Part shown: positions 42,401 to 54,400 of the stretch, piece after piece | How the letters are laid out: every line of letters starts with the position of its first letter | Numbering within the stretch: the first letter of the stretch is position 1 | NCBI RefSeq assembly: GCF_949987535.1 | Contig: NC_080082.1 | Location: 27,817,164 to 27,881,163, forward strand | Direction of reading: 5' to 3' | Length of the DNA stretch: 64,000 bases | Source of the DNA: Balaenoptera acutorostrata | Taxonomy: Eukaryota; Chordata; Mammalia; Artiodactyla; Balaenopteridae | The notes under the pieces: generated by a model | The model's database searches: none | The model's input: only the letters and a program-made list of their open reading frames with translations | Told to the model about the DNA's origin: nothing | Made by a program: the position numbers and the translations under genes

Positions 42401-45400
42401 AGGAAAAGGGGGAGCAGGCAGCTGACCACCCAGGAAGTGCCTACCTGCTCCAGCAGGCTGTCCTCACCCCTGGGACCCACGGAGTGGCTGCAAGAGGGGC
42501 AGGGCATTCAGGGGAAGGGTGGGCGGGGCTGGCCGGGGCAGGGAATGCACTTGACCTTCTTTCGTGACGTCACTTCCTGTTTACGACCCAGGGCTGGAGA
42601 GATGAGCCTGCAGATGCCGCCTTGGGTCCAGGTACAGGGAGGGGACCTGGGAAGGGGTTGACTGGGCTGGGGGTACAACTGGGGCCTGAAGGATGCTCGG
42701 GGCGGGGCTCAGGGCTTGCAGGGAGCAGGCCGTTGTGGGAGTCCTAAACCCCCCTCCCTAGTCCAGGCTGGGAAGCCAGTAGCCTGGGACAGCCTTGTGA
42801 GGTCCTGAACAAGTCCCTTCCCCTCCCTGCACCTCAGCTCTGTGTCTGTCTGATGATGAGGGGAGCTGGGGTGGTCCCAAGGGGCTCCCCACTCAGTCAC
42901 GTTGGCACCTTGAATCTGGACTCCGTGCCCTAGGGGTTTCATGGAGCCCCATGTCATCCTTAGTCTCCTGCCCTCCCTGCTGCATAGAGCCCCCAGGACC
43001 CCCCTTGGAAATGGAGCCCGTGCCGCAGGCCCAGGAGAGCCCCTCCCTGCCTGCTCCTGCCCCCCCGAAGCCCGAGGAGGAGCCGACTCCAGAGCCCCAG
43101 CCCGGCATCCAGGCCTCCTCCCTGCCGCCCCCACAGGACTCTGCCAGGTGAGCCTCCCGAATGCCTCTCCTCCCGCAAGCAGCAGACTCAGTGCGTGGCC
43201 CCAGCCCAACATCCACCAAATGAGTCTTTTAAATTAGAAAAGTAACACATGCACCTGAGAGAAAATTCAAAGGGGTTTGCAGCGCCCCCTCCCCGGGCAT
43301 TCGCATCAGCAGCTTCTCCTGCTTCCGCGCGTTTCCTACACGTAGACAAGCTCTGAGCACATTTCTCCTTTAAACTCACGTACCCGGCAGCAGCAAACTC
43401 TAGATACTGTTCCTCATCTCACTTTTTTCACCTAAAAACGTAACTCAGAGGTGGTTTTATGCATAGAGGTCTGCTCCATTCTTTCAACGGCTGCATAGTA
43501 TGTTATACGGATGTACCAGCTTTTATTTAAGCATTCAGTGGACATTTAGGTTTGTTTCCACTTTTGCTGCAGTTAATAGCCTTGTACAGGCATCATTGCG
43601 TTCATGTGCAAGTAAATTGGAGGAAATGGAGTTGTTGGTCCAAGTGGTACATGCATTTAAAATCAGGATAGGGACTTCCCTCGTGGTGCAGTGGTTAAGA
43701 ATCCGCCTGCCAATGCAGGGGACATGAGTTCAAGCCCTGGTCCGGGAAGATCCCACATGCCGCGGAGCAACTAAGTCCGTGCGCCACAACTACTGAGCCT
43801 GCGCTCTAGAGCCCTCAAGCCACAACTACTGAAGCTCTTGGCACCTAGAGCCCGTGCTCCACAACAAGAGAAACCACTGCAATGAGAAGCCCGTGCACCG
43901 CAACGAAGAGTAGCCCCCACTCGCCGCAACTAGAGAAAACCCGTGCGCAGCAACAAAGACCCAACGCAGCCAAAAATAAATAAATAAATTTATTATTTTT
44001 TTTAATGAAAAAAATAAAATAAAATCAGGGTGGGTACTGCTAGGTGCTCCTGCCCTGGCAGTGTGTGAGGGATCTGAAATGCACCTTGGGGGTGGCAGGG
44101 AGGGTGGGGGGGACTGAGTTACCTGCTGGGGTCCGAACAGTAGCCAGAGGCTTTCCTGGGGAGGCCAGGGATGGGGCAGTGGTTTTCAGGGCCGGGGGCT
44201 TCAGTCCACCTTCGGGCAGGCTTGCTACCTGCCTTGGGAGGGCTCTGACTCTCTCTCTCCCCCTTGCAGATTGATGGCATGGCTCCTGCACAGGCTGGAG
44301 ATGGCCCTGCCACAGCCAGTGATCCGTGGGAAGGCTGGGGAGCAGGTCGGTGCTGGGCTGGGGGGAGTGGGGGCCTTGAGTGGTGGTTGGAGGCATCTTG
44401 GGAGCTCAGGCAAGGGTGGGATGGTTGCTGGGTCGGGGGGAGGGCACAGAAGGAAGAAGGGAGCCTGCAGCTGGAGCTCAGCCCACCCAGCCCGCCTGTC
44501 TGCATGGCTCACACTCATTCCACACACACTGTCTGGTCACTGTGGCCACAGGGCTGAGAAGTGCTGGCCCAGCCCCTCCTGCCAGGTGGGCACAGTCAGT
44601 GGGGGAGGTGCTTCCTCGGGGCGGGGCAGAGAGGACGTGGGGTGCAGAGGAGGAGTCTCCCAGGAGCATCAAGGAAGACTTCCTAGTGGAAGCGGCCTGC
44701 AAGCTGAGAACTGAAGGGGGAGGAGGAGGAGGAGGAGGAGGAGGAGAAAGAGGGTGGGTGAAAGTGAAGGGGGTGGTGTAGGAAGGGCCCTGCAGGCAGA
44801 GGATCAGTATGTATAAAGGCCCAGAGACAAGAGAGGCCTGGAATGTTCTGGGAAGAAGTGGGGCTCTCAGGAAGCCAGTGGGCCCTGTGTGCATTTCTGA
44901 CGACCTAGGGCTCCCACATGGGTGGGCGGGGGAAGCAGGGCCTCCCCCACCTCTTCCTCTCCCAGAACCTCCCACCTGGCCCTTCTCTCCTGGGGACAAT
45001 TGGCCATCTCCATAGAAGCACCTGGAACTGGGGGGCAGGAGGCCTGGATCACAGTCCCCCTGCAGTAGGAGGTAGACAGGAAGCTTCAGGGTCCCTTCCC
45101 CGTGGGCTGAGCCTTCAGGCTCCACGTTCATGACCTCTGTGGGTGGCAGAGGAAGCTCAGCTTTGGAGCTCCCCAACAGGAGGAAAGCGGGGTGTCCAGT
45201 GGCAGGAGCGATCAGTGGGTGAAGATGTGCTCACTGAGGGGGGGATCCCTGAGGATGGGGCTGCGGGGGGATGGTGTGGTGCTGGCGGGGAGAGGCCTTC
45301 GTGCAGATGGAACTTTGAGACAACACTCCAGGGAAGGATGGGAGAGGTTTTTCATACATAGAGAACCAGAGAGAGGGCATTCCAGGCAGGGGCCCAGCCT

Positions 45401-48400
45401 GGGCAAAGGAGCTGAGGTGGGACTAGGCAAGTGGACCCTGGTGGGGGAGTGACTGGAGGAGCGGGCGACCTCTGAGGCGGGAGGGAAGAAGCAGGACGGG
45501 ATCTTCTGCAGTGTCCCGGGAGCCGTGAGGAAACCCCCTTGCACCTGCGTGTGCCGGGAGGGCTGATGGAAGCAGGGAGGCCGGTGAGGAGTCCACAGCA
45601 GTTTTTTTCTCCTTTTCTCCCCATACAGGAGCCTGACTCCCCTGTGACATGTGACGTGCAGAGCAGTAAGTGACACGTTAGTGGGTCCTCGTGTGTGTCT
45701 CCATGGGGGTTGCTTGGTCTGAGCGTGCACAGGTCGTGGGGCAGGCAGAGCCTCCGGACCTGGAGCTGGGAGAGCCCCATGTTCTGTAGGCCCCGGCCTC
45801 GCCAGAGCCCGGCCCAGAGCCCGATGGTGGCTGGCGGCCCCTCCGGGGAGCCGGGGTGGGTGGATGCACACGTAGGCAGGAGCCTGGCTTGCCTTCCAGC
45901 TTCTATCCAGAAAAAATAATTCTGAGGTCAAGTTGGATGGGCCCGCCTTTCCTGCTAGGAGCCCCTGGTGAGAACTCCCCACAGCCCCCTGGGCCAGTGG
46001 GTTTGGCTAAGCAGAGTCCCTGGTTGTGGGGTGAAAGGAGGGAGATGGGCTTTCTCTGGGGGAACTGGACCCCTTGAGCTGAGAGGGCATCCCCTCCCCT
46101 GTGGGGTATGTGTGCTGCCTTTTATCCCAGCTCTGCACCAGGACTGGGGCCCAGACTGAGGCCAGGAGGGGAGGGCTAGCGTCCAAAATCTGCTCTTCCT
46201 TCATTTCATGGCCTCTGGAAAGGCATGTGGTATATGGGGCATTCATTCATTCATTCATTCATCCATTCATCCATTCACAAATGCTCATGGAGGGCTGCTA
46301 TGTGCCAGGCCAGTGATGAGCGCTGGAGGTGAGCAGAGCGGAGTTAAGGCCTGGGAGCAGTGGCCCTATTCCACCCTGGACACAGGCCCTTGGACCGTGG
46401 GCCTGGGGCGTCCCAGGGCTGCCAGCCCCAGGCCCTCTGGGCCAATGGTGGCCTTTATGAGCACTCTGACATGGGCGGCCACCACAGGCTGGCCAGCTGT
46501 GGAGCTCGGGTGTGGGTGTGATGGGGTTTGTATAATCGTGACAGCGTCGTGAAGGGGAGGCTCAGAGCAGGGCTCGCTCAGTCTCGAGCTCGTGGCCACC
46601 CTGGAGGGCCCAGCGCGGGCCGCCTATGGCTGTTGGGGAAGGCAGAGGGGCAGAGACGTGTCCAAGGTCACAAAGCAAGTTGTCATGGAGCAGTGACTAG
46701 AGTCCCCTGGGCTAAGCAGCTGCTCAGCCAGGCCAAGGTTAGAGGAATGGAAAACCTTCCCTGGAACAGAGAGCCACCCACGCGCCCCCTCCTACCAGGG
46801 GCCGCTGAGAGCTCTGAGGATGGAGCCCCCAGCCCTCTTACCCTCCTCCCTGCTCCTCTGGAAGGAGGCAGGTCTCAGCCAGCTGTAGCAGGGCCTCCCT
46901 GTGTGCCTGGAGCGTGCCGGTCATGGGTGGGCCTGGGGCAGCCATGGGGCGGACTCAGCCCCGGGGCCAGTAACCGAGGTGTGTCAGTTTCCTGGGGCTG
47001 CCGTAACAAAGGACCACGAACGGTGCCTTCAAATAGCAGAAGTGTATTCTCTCGTGGTTCGGGAGGCCATGAGCCCAAAATCAAAGTGTTGGCAGGGTTG
47101 TTTCTTTCTGGGGCTCTGAGTGGGAAAACGTGCCAGGCCTCTCTCCTGGCTCTGGTGGCTGCTGGCCATCCTTGGTGCCCCGTGGCATCTAGCTGCCCTC
47201 CAATCTCTGCCTTTTCCTCTGTGTCTGCCAAATCTCCCTCTCCTGTCTTCTATAAGGACACCAGTCATTGGATTAGGGCCCAACCTAAATCCAGCATGAT
47301 CTCATCTTGAGATCTTTAACTAGTGACATCTGCAAAGACCCTACTTCCAAATAAGGTCACACAGGTAACAGAGGATAGGACTGGGATATACGTTTTTTGG
47401 GGGACACTGTTCAACCCACTACAAGGGTGACCCTGAGGGGTGAGGGGTGAGTATCCCGCCCCCACTCCGTCCCCCAGCTTCCCCATCCTTTCGCTCATTC
47501 ATTCCCTCCGCCTGTCCACCCCGCCACCTACCCTTCTCTCTTCTCCTTTGTTTCAGGGGTGGCGGCAGCTGGAGGCCTCTGAAACAAAAGGGAGGGGAGC
47601 CTGGGAGAGTGCAGATGGACAAATGGACAGACGGATGGAAGGAAAGAAGGGTTCCCTGAAGAGAAGACCTGCAGGGGAGGGGGAGGAGGTGGCCATCGAC
47701 CCCCCTACCCTCCTTGAACCCCCTGCTTCCCGCCCCCAGTCCCAGGCAGGGTGAGGGGGAGCCAGTCCCAGAACTGCCTCTCGGAGACCAAGGTTGGCCC
47801 CTTTCCACCAGAGCAAGGGGAAGGCCAACCAAGGGCAGCCTGTGGGATTTAGGCTAGACAGCAGGAGGACTTCCCAGCAGAGGCTGCGGGAAAGCCCGCG
47901 GGGACTGTCTTTGAGAAGACGCCGGCACAGCCCTCAGCGTGGTGCCTGGCACACACAGCGCCCCCCCCCCCGGGGCACAGTTTTTCCCCGAAGAGGATCT
48001 CCTTAGGCTTGGCCATGTTCTCTGCCTCAAAGAGTTGGGGACTACCAGTGGACAGCAGCACGTGCTTTAATTGACATTAAAAAGCATACGGTAGCACATC
48101 AAACCTGTGATCGCATGATATTATTGCTTCAGATGAGGCTAAAGTGAGTACCTAGGTTTGAGAAGTGGGTGGATTAATATGGCCTGTGGTATTGGGGTTG
48201 CTGGAAGGAGGTAGCCGGGGGTCCTGAGCCAGTTGCCCTGGGTCCCAGCTGGCTCCACAGATGTCTTCATTTGGGGCAAGGAGTGGTTTTAAAAATTAGA
48301 ATTAGTTGTCAACATTTAAAAATCAGGTGGCTTTGCATAGAAAAATCTGGCTTCTCTTGAAAACTGGGAAGATCGAGCTGTAGTGGTCCCGCGCTGTGCT

Positions 48401-51400
48401 TGTGAGGACAGTCTGAGTGGCATCTGCCACCTGAGGGCAGGTGGCACCCTCCGCTTTACCCATATGCACCATCTCCCCGGCTACCTAGGCCTTGGAGTTT
48501 GAGACCCCTGAGGTCTCAAATCTGGCAGCGAGGGGAGGGCAAGCTGGTAGACATAATAAAATGAACAGACGCCTGGAGGTGAGAGTGTACAGGGAGAGAG
48601 GTGGGCACTTCAGCTAATCTGGAGCCCAGAGTCCTTGAGGCAGAAGGTAAAACTAGAAGAGTTGGGGCCTGATGTTAGGGGACGAGGCTGTAGGCAATGG
48701 GGAGCCATTGAAGGTGGTTGAGCAGGGCAGTGACTTCACAAAGATTACTCTGAGGCTCAGCAAGCATTGGAAGCAGAGGAAGCAATTGACACAAGGGTTC
48801 TTGAACTTCAGGCCACATCTGGGGGGAGCTATGAAGGATGTCCCATGCCCAGACCTTTCAATCTGAAGAGCGTGGGAGCCTGATAATCTGCATTTTCAAG
48901 AAGCACCCACCTCCCCAGATGATTCTGATGATGGGGTAGTGGCAAGGACCGTGCTTTGAGAAATACCCAGTTAGTGAGAAGTTAGTGCTTGGAGGGTCAG
49001 ATGGGAGAAGATGTGGGTCTGGACTGGGGAGAGGCAGAGGGAGTGGGTATCATGACCCAGGCCTGCCAGGGAGGATGGGGGTTTCGAGTCAAGGCCTGGG
49101 CTTTGCCAGCAACCCAGGGACCGGGCGGGGGCCTTGGCCTAGAATCCATGCTCCTGGGTTTCCTGCCTGCTGCTCCTAGAAATAGCAGCTCCCTCCCCAT
49201 ATGGGGCTATTGATCTGCACTGCCGGGGTCAGAACCCTATTCAGCTGCCCCGAGGGCCATCGTAGGCTGGCAGAGAGGATGCCGCGTGGGAGCTGGTGTG
49301 CCCGTGAGGGACTCCAGGGTGAAGTTTAAGCCTGGATGGAGCAGCAGTTTCCATGTGAGTTTGAGCACCTGTGGTGCATCGTAGCCCCATCTGGGACCTG
49401 GGTGGACCCTGGAAAAGCCGGGAGAGCTGTGAATCAGATGCCTGCAGAGAGGGCTGGGAGCTCCACGGGACGGAGGGCCCTGCCCAGGGATTGGTATCCC
49501 CTGCCTGCCCTTCCTGGCTGGTACCCTCCGGCACCATCCTCTTCCTTGGCTGTAAAATGGGGACAGGCCTGGCACAAAGATGAAAGGAGGAAGTGTTTAT
49601 AAAATACCTACTCACGAATTAGTACCTAAAAAGAAAGGGTTAATGCAAGGGAAAGCAAGGATGCAAGCAAGGACGGCCTCCTGGCCGCCAATGGCAGGGA
49701 GGCGCTCCTGGGGCATGTTTGTCACTTGGGATAGCACCAGGGAAATGAGTCAGGGGACCTGGCGCTGCTTCCAGCATCCTGTGTGGCCTTGGACAAGTCG
49801 CTCATCCTCTCTGGTCGATAAAATGGAGGAGAGTAGTGTTCTTACCCTGCAGGGTTGCAGGGTTGAAAGCTCATGAGCTCACAGGCCAGGGGATATTCTG
49901 TCCCCTGGATGTCACCTGGATGTCAGGCAGGAACTTGAACCCTCAGGGGCTGATCAGGATGAAGACACTGCAACATTACTGGGTGGCAGCATAGAACGAC
50001 ACATACCTGTGACATGTATGTCCCACCAATGGATTCAGGGCTACAGTTGGAGGATCCTCCCTGGTCAACCCCCAGGGCTGCTTGTAGGGATGGGGGAGCC
50101 AGGACCGTAGTTCAGGAAGCATGTGGGAGGCTTCCCTGGAGGGCAGGCAGTAGCCTCCTCTGTGAGGCCATCGGTACCTGGAAGCCAGGAGGCAGGAGTG
50201 GGGAGTGAGGTGACTCTTGGAAGGCAGACAGCCCCGTGCCTGGCACGTGGGGAGCACCCCGTAAAAGAAGGTATTAACCTGCATCTCAGCGTGCTCACCT
50301 GTAAAATGGGGAATAAGATATAAAAGAGGGAAAATAAAATGGGGGTAATAGTTATTCCCACCTCAAAAGGTTGATGTGAGGACTGATGGAGTTAGTCCAT
50401 GTAAATCACTTAGCACAGGGCCTGGCATATAGTAAATGCTCAATAAATGTAGCTGGTGCTGTTATTATTACCATTACTATTATTATTATTTTTTTTTTAA
50501 TTTATTTATTTTATTATTTTATTTTATTTATTTATTGTTTCTGGCTGCGTTGGGTCTCCGTTGTTGCACGCAGGGCTTTCTCTAGTTGCGGTGAGTGGGG
50601 GCTTCACATTGCGGTGGCTTCTCTTGTTGTGGAGCACGGGCTCTAGGCGTGCAGGCTTCAGTAGTTGTGGCATGCAGGCTCAGCAGTTGTGGCTCGCAGG
50701 CTCTACAGCGCAGGCTCAGTAGTTGTGGCACACGGGCCTAGTTGCTCCGCGGCATGTGGGATCTTCCCGGACCAGGGCTTGAACCCATGTCCCCTGCATT
50801 GGCAGGTGGATTCTCAACCACTGAGCCACCAGGGAAGCCCATCCATTACTATTATTAATATTATTAGTCTACACCGTGAACAATAACTTCCAAAGTCAAA
50901 GGATAAGACTTGAGGCTAGCTTCCATTTAAAGTCGCCATTAGTAATTCATGCCTGGCCTGAAGGCCACCAAGACCGCTGGAGCTTTTTGGGAACACCTGC
51001 TACCAGGCAATCTCCACCTTTCTCCTGTCTTGGGGTGGGCTTAGGCTCCTGATGAGACTCCCCTGCACCCACTTCTGCCAAGGTCACAGCCCCACAGTGT
51101 TTTCATTGCCAGGGACCAGGGTACGTGGAGAAATGTTGAAAGTGCGACCACCTCCACGAGAAAGTCAAGTTCCCTTGGAGGTTGGAGCCTCTAGTCCAGG
51201 AGGAAGTCTTCCTAGACCCCCAGAAGGAGGTTCTGAGATTATGGGCATGTAGTACGCTGTCACCAGGGGGTGGCATCTGGAGATCAGGTGGTGGGCAAGC
51301 TCTGTCTGCATCCCTCGGGACATTCCAGGCCACTGCACCTGGATGTGGCAGGGTGGACTTCGAGCCTGGGTCTCTTGGCATCACCTGCAGTGCTGTGGCG

Positions 51401-54400
51401 GAAGCATAGTTTCTGCTTCTGCACAAACCTCCAAGAAGGAGGCTCCGGTGAGAAACAAGACTAACTGTAACTGAAGCTCTGTCTCAAGGCGAAAAAGAGA
51501 GGGAAAACTAATGGAGGGAGACAGGATGAGTGATCGTGGGCTTCAGCCCATCGCTTTAGCACTGACCTGGTTGTCAATGGTCCCACTGATAGCGGTGCCC
51601 TTTCTGCTGCTTGGCTGAGAGCTGGCGTGTAGCTGGTGGTGACCAAGGCTCCCTGTGTGGTCCCTGGGACTCAGAGGCCCAGGCCCACTCTCCCCCACAC
51701 CCTGTGTCCCCTGTAGTCACCATCCTCCCGGGAGAGCAAGAGGAGCCCAATCTCATCCTAGAAGATGTTGACCCTCCCTGGGAAGAAGATGAGCATCGGG
51801 AGGTCAGCAGCAGCCCACAGGGCGCAGAGGCAGCTCCAGCTGATGAAGAGGAGAGCGAGGTGGTGGAGCAGATGCCCAGGTGGGAGCTAGAGAAAGCCCT
51901 GAAAAAAACAGTGCTTGGGAAGATAACAGGCACATGGTACAGAATCCCAAAGGTATAAAAGGGCATAGAGCGGGGACCAAGTCTGCCTCTTCCTCCCTTT
52001 CCCTCCCACCAGACACCCATCCCTCTCCCCACGGGCACAGTGGCTGCCAGCATCTTCTGTACCTTTCCAGGGCCCATCTGAGCATATATGAGCATGGATT
52101 CCCTTCATTTTCTGTACAAAAGATAGCATATCACATGCACCGACCTATCTGCACCTTGCTACATTCATTCAACTACGTACCTTAAGATCTTTCCACATTT
52201 AGTACGTGGAGATCATCCTCATTTTTTTTTACAACTGCGTAGTATTCCATCATATGGATATGCCAGAATGTATTTAACCTGTCCACTATTGATGACCATT
52301 TAGGTTGATTCCAAAATTTTATTATTATAAACAATTCTGCGACAAGCACTCTTGTCCACATGTCCTTGCATGTGCATGTGTGTACCCCCTGCAGGACACA
52401 TTTCCAGAAGGGAGTTGCAAGGTCCTCGGGGAAGGGAATGTGTAGCCGTGGTAGTGATGTCTGGGTCACCCTCCGCAGGGGCTGAACCATCTTAGTTCCC
52501 ACCTGTGAGCTGGGTGATAGCTGCTCAAGCCAGCAGGCCTCAGGTCCTCAGGCCCATGATCTACATTGCAAAGATGGGGAAACTGAGGTCCAGGGAGGAT
52601 CAGGGGCTGACCTAGGGTCAGCACCAGGACAGTTGGAGGCCGGGACCAGCCCCTGATGCACTGGGGGAGCCCTGTTGCTGGAGAGAAGCCGGAGCTGCTC
52701 AGGCAGGGCTCCCCAGGTAAAGTCTTGGGTGGGAAGTTAAGGTCTGGTCTCTGGGGGGGGGTCACAGTCCATCGTACTGAAAATGGGGGTCAGGAGGTGG
52801 ATTCGGGGTACAGCTACAGGCGACCTCACCTCCTGCCTTTGACCTCAACTCAGGGAGCTGCCTCAGATTCAAGAGGAGAAAGAAGACGAGGAGGAGGAGG
52901 ACGCAGAGGAGGAGGAGGACGCAGAGGAGGAGGAGGACGGAAAGGAGGAGGAGGTCGCAGAGGAGGAGGAGGATGCAGAGGAGGAGGAGGACGGAAAGGA
53001 GGAGGAGGTTGCAGAGGAGGAGGAGGACGGAAAGGAAGAGGAGGACGCAGAGGAGGAGGTCGCAGAGGAGGAGGAGGACGGAAAGGAGGAGGAGGACGGA
53101 AAGGAGGAGGAGGTTGCAGAGGAGGAGGAGGACAGAAAGGAAGAGGAGGACGCAGAGGAGGAGGTCGCAGAGGAGGAGGAGGACGGAAAGGAAGAGGAGG
53201 ACGCAGAGGAGGAGGTCGCAGAGGAGGAGGAGGACGGAAAGGAGGACGAAGAGAAAGAGGAGGAGGACGGAAAGGAGGAGGAGGATGGAAAGGAGGAGGA
53301 GGTTGCAGAGGAGGAGGAGGACGGAAAGGAAGAGGAGGACGCAGAGGAGGAGGTCGCAGAGGAGGAGGAGGACGGAAAGGAGGACGAAGAGAAAGAGGAG
53401 GAGGACGGAAAGGAGGAGGAGGTCGCAGAGGAGGAGGAGGACAGAAAGGAGGAGGAGGATGGAAAGGAAGAGGAGGACGCAGAGGAGGAGATCGCAGAGG
53501 AGGAGGAGGATGCAGAGGAGGAGGTCGCAGAGGAGGAGGAGGTCGCAAAGGAGGAGGACGAAGAGAAAGAGGAGGAGGACGGAAAGGAGGAGGAGGACGG
53601 AAAGGAGGAAGAGGTCGCAGAGGAGGAGAAGGAGGATCGAAAGGAAGAGGACGACGAAGAGAAGGAGGAGGAGGACCGAAAGGAAGAGGAGGATGCGGAG
53701 GAGGAGGAGGACCGAAAGGAGGAGGAGGACGCAGAGGAGGAGGAGGACGAAGAGACGGAGGAGCCTGAGTAAGGACCCGTGCCCCTGGCTGAGGGATGGC
53801 TCAGGGAGGGGCTGCCAGGGCTTCTGGGGTGAGGGTGCTTTCTGCCGCTCACAGGAGCTCCTCTCTTTGTTCCGTGCTGTGTGCTGTGCCGCTGGGCACT
53901 GACCAGAAAGGCTGAGGCAGTGCTGGGGGACCCCACTGTGCTCATAATGACCTTGGGATTCACAGTACCTAATACTCAGCAACCACCTCCACGCCACCCA
54001 CACTCACACGTACAGATGTAGAATGCACCTCCACGGGGTGGGGATTTTTGTCTGTTGCCTTCACTGCCATGTCTCCAGAGCCTAGAACAGTGCCTAGCAC
54101 AGTAGGCACCAAATCAGTGTTGGTTGAATGCATGGAAGGATGCACAGACCCATGCAGTGGGCGCCCAGCTCTCCCGTGTAATTAACAAAGCCAAGGCGCA
54201 GAGCTGTCTCTGTCCCTCACACCCTCCCCAACAGTCGGTCCCCAATGGTTGCCTTTGATCCCTCTTAAGGCTGCCCTGGATTCTGCTCTATCGTCCATAA
54301 TGGTTGATTCTGTATCCACATCCATAAAAATTTCAACATCAGAACACACAAAAGAATTCAGTTACAGTAAGAGCTTAAAAATGGAACTCAGAAACCGCTA

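Larger units (their letters stand above)
45666..51716. other. 6-kb CNGB1 intron
   Basis: It contains ATTC-type simple repeats (46239-46280), an ancient repeat (46980-47425), a MIR copy (50275-50460) and a CHR SINE (50486-50842). A GARP2-specific terminal exon would be expected here, but I could not identify one. Confidence 0.55.

Noticed and set aside
46528..47310. 260-residue plus-strand open frame
   Set aside because: It overlaps an ancient interspersed repeat in a CNGB1 intron, with no splice sites or recognisable domain.
50486..50842. tRNA gene suggested by box A/B-like sequences in the SINEs
   Set aside because: These are tRNA-derived SINEs with A-tails and target duplications, not tRNA genes.
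52656..53768. 370-residue Gly/Arg-rich plus-strand frame over the same exon
   Set aside because: It is an out-of-frame reading of the same repeat that runs through the intron before the acceptor.
52762..54003. 413-residue Leu-rich and other long minus-strand open frames opposite the acidic exon
   Set aside because: They are the mirror of a GAG-repeat coding strand (CTC-rich gives Leu/Ser/Pro) and have no splice or start support. The CNGB1 frame is fixed by neighbouring exons.
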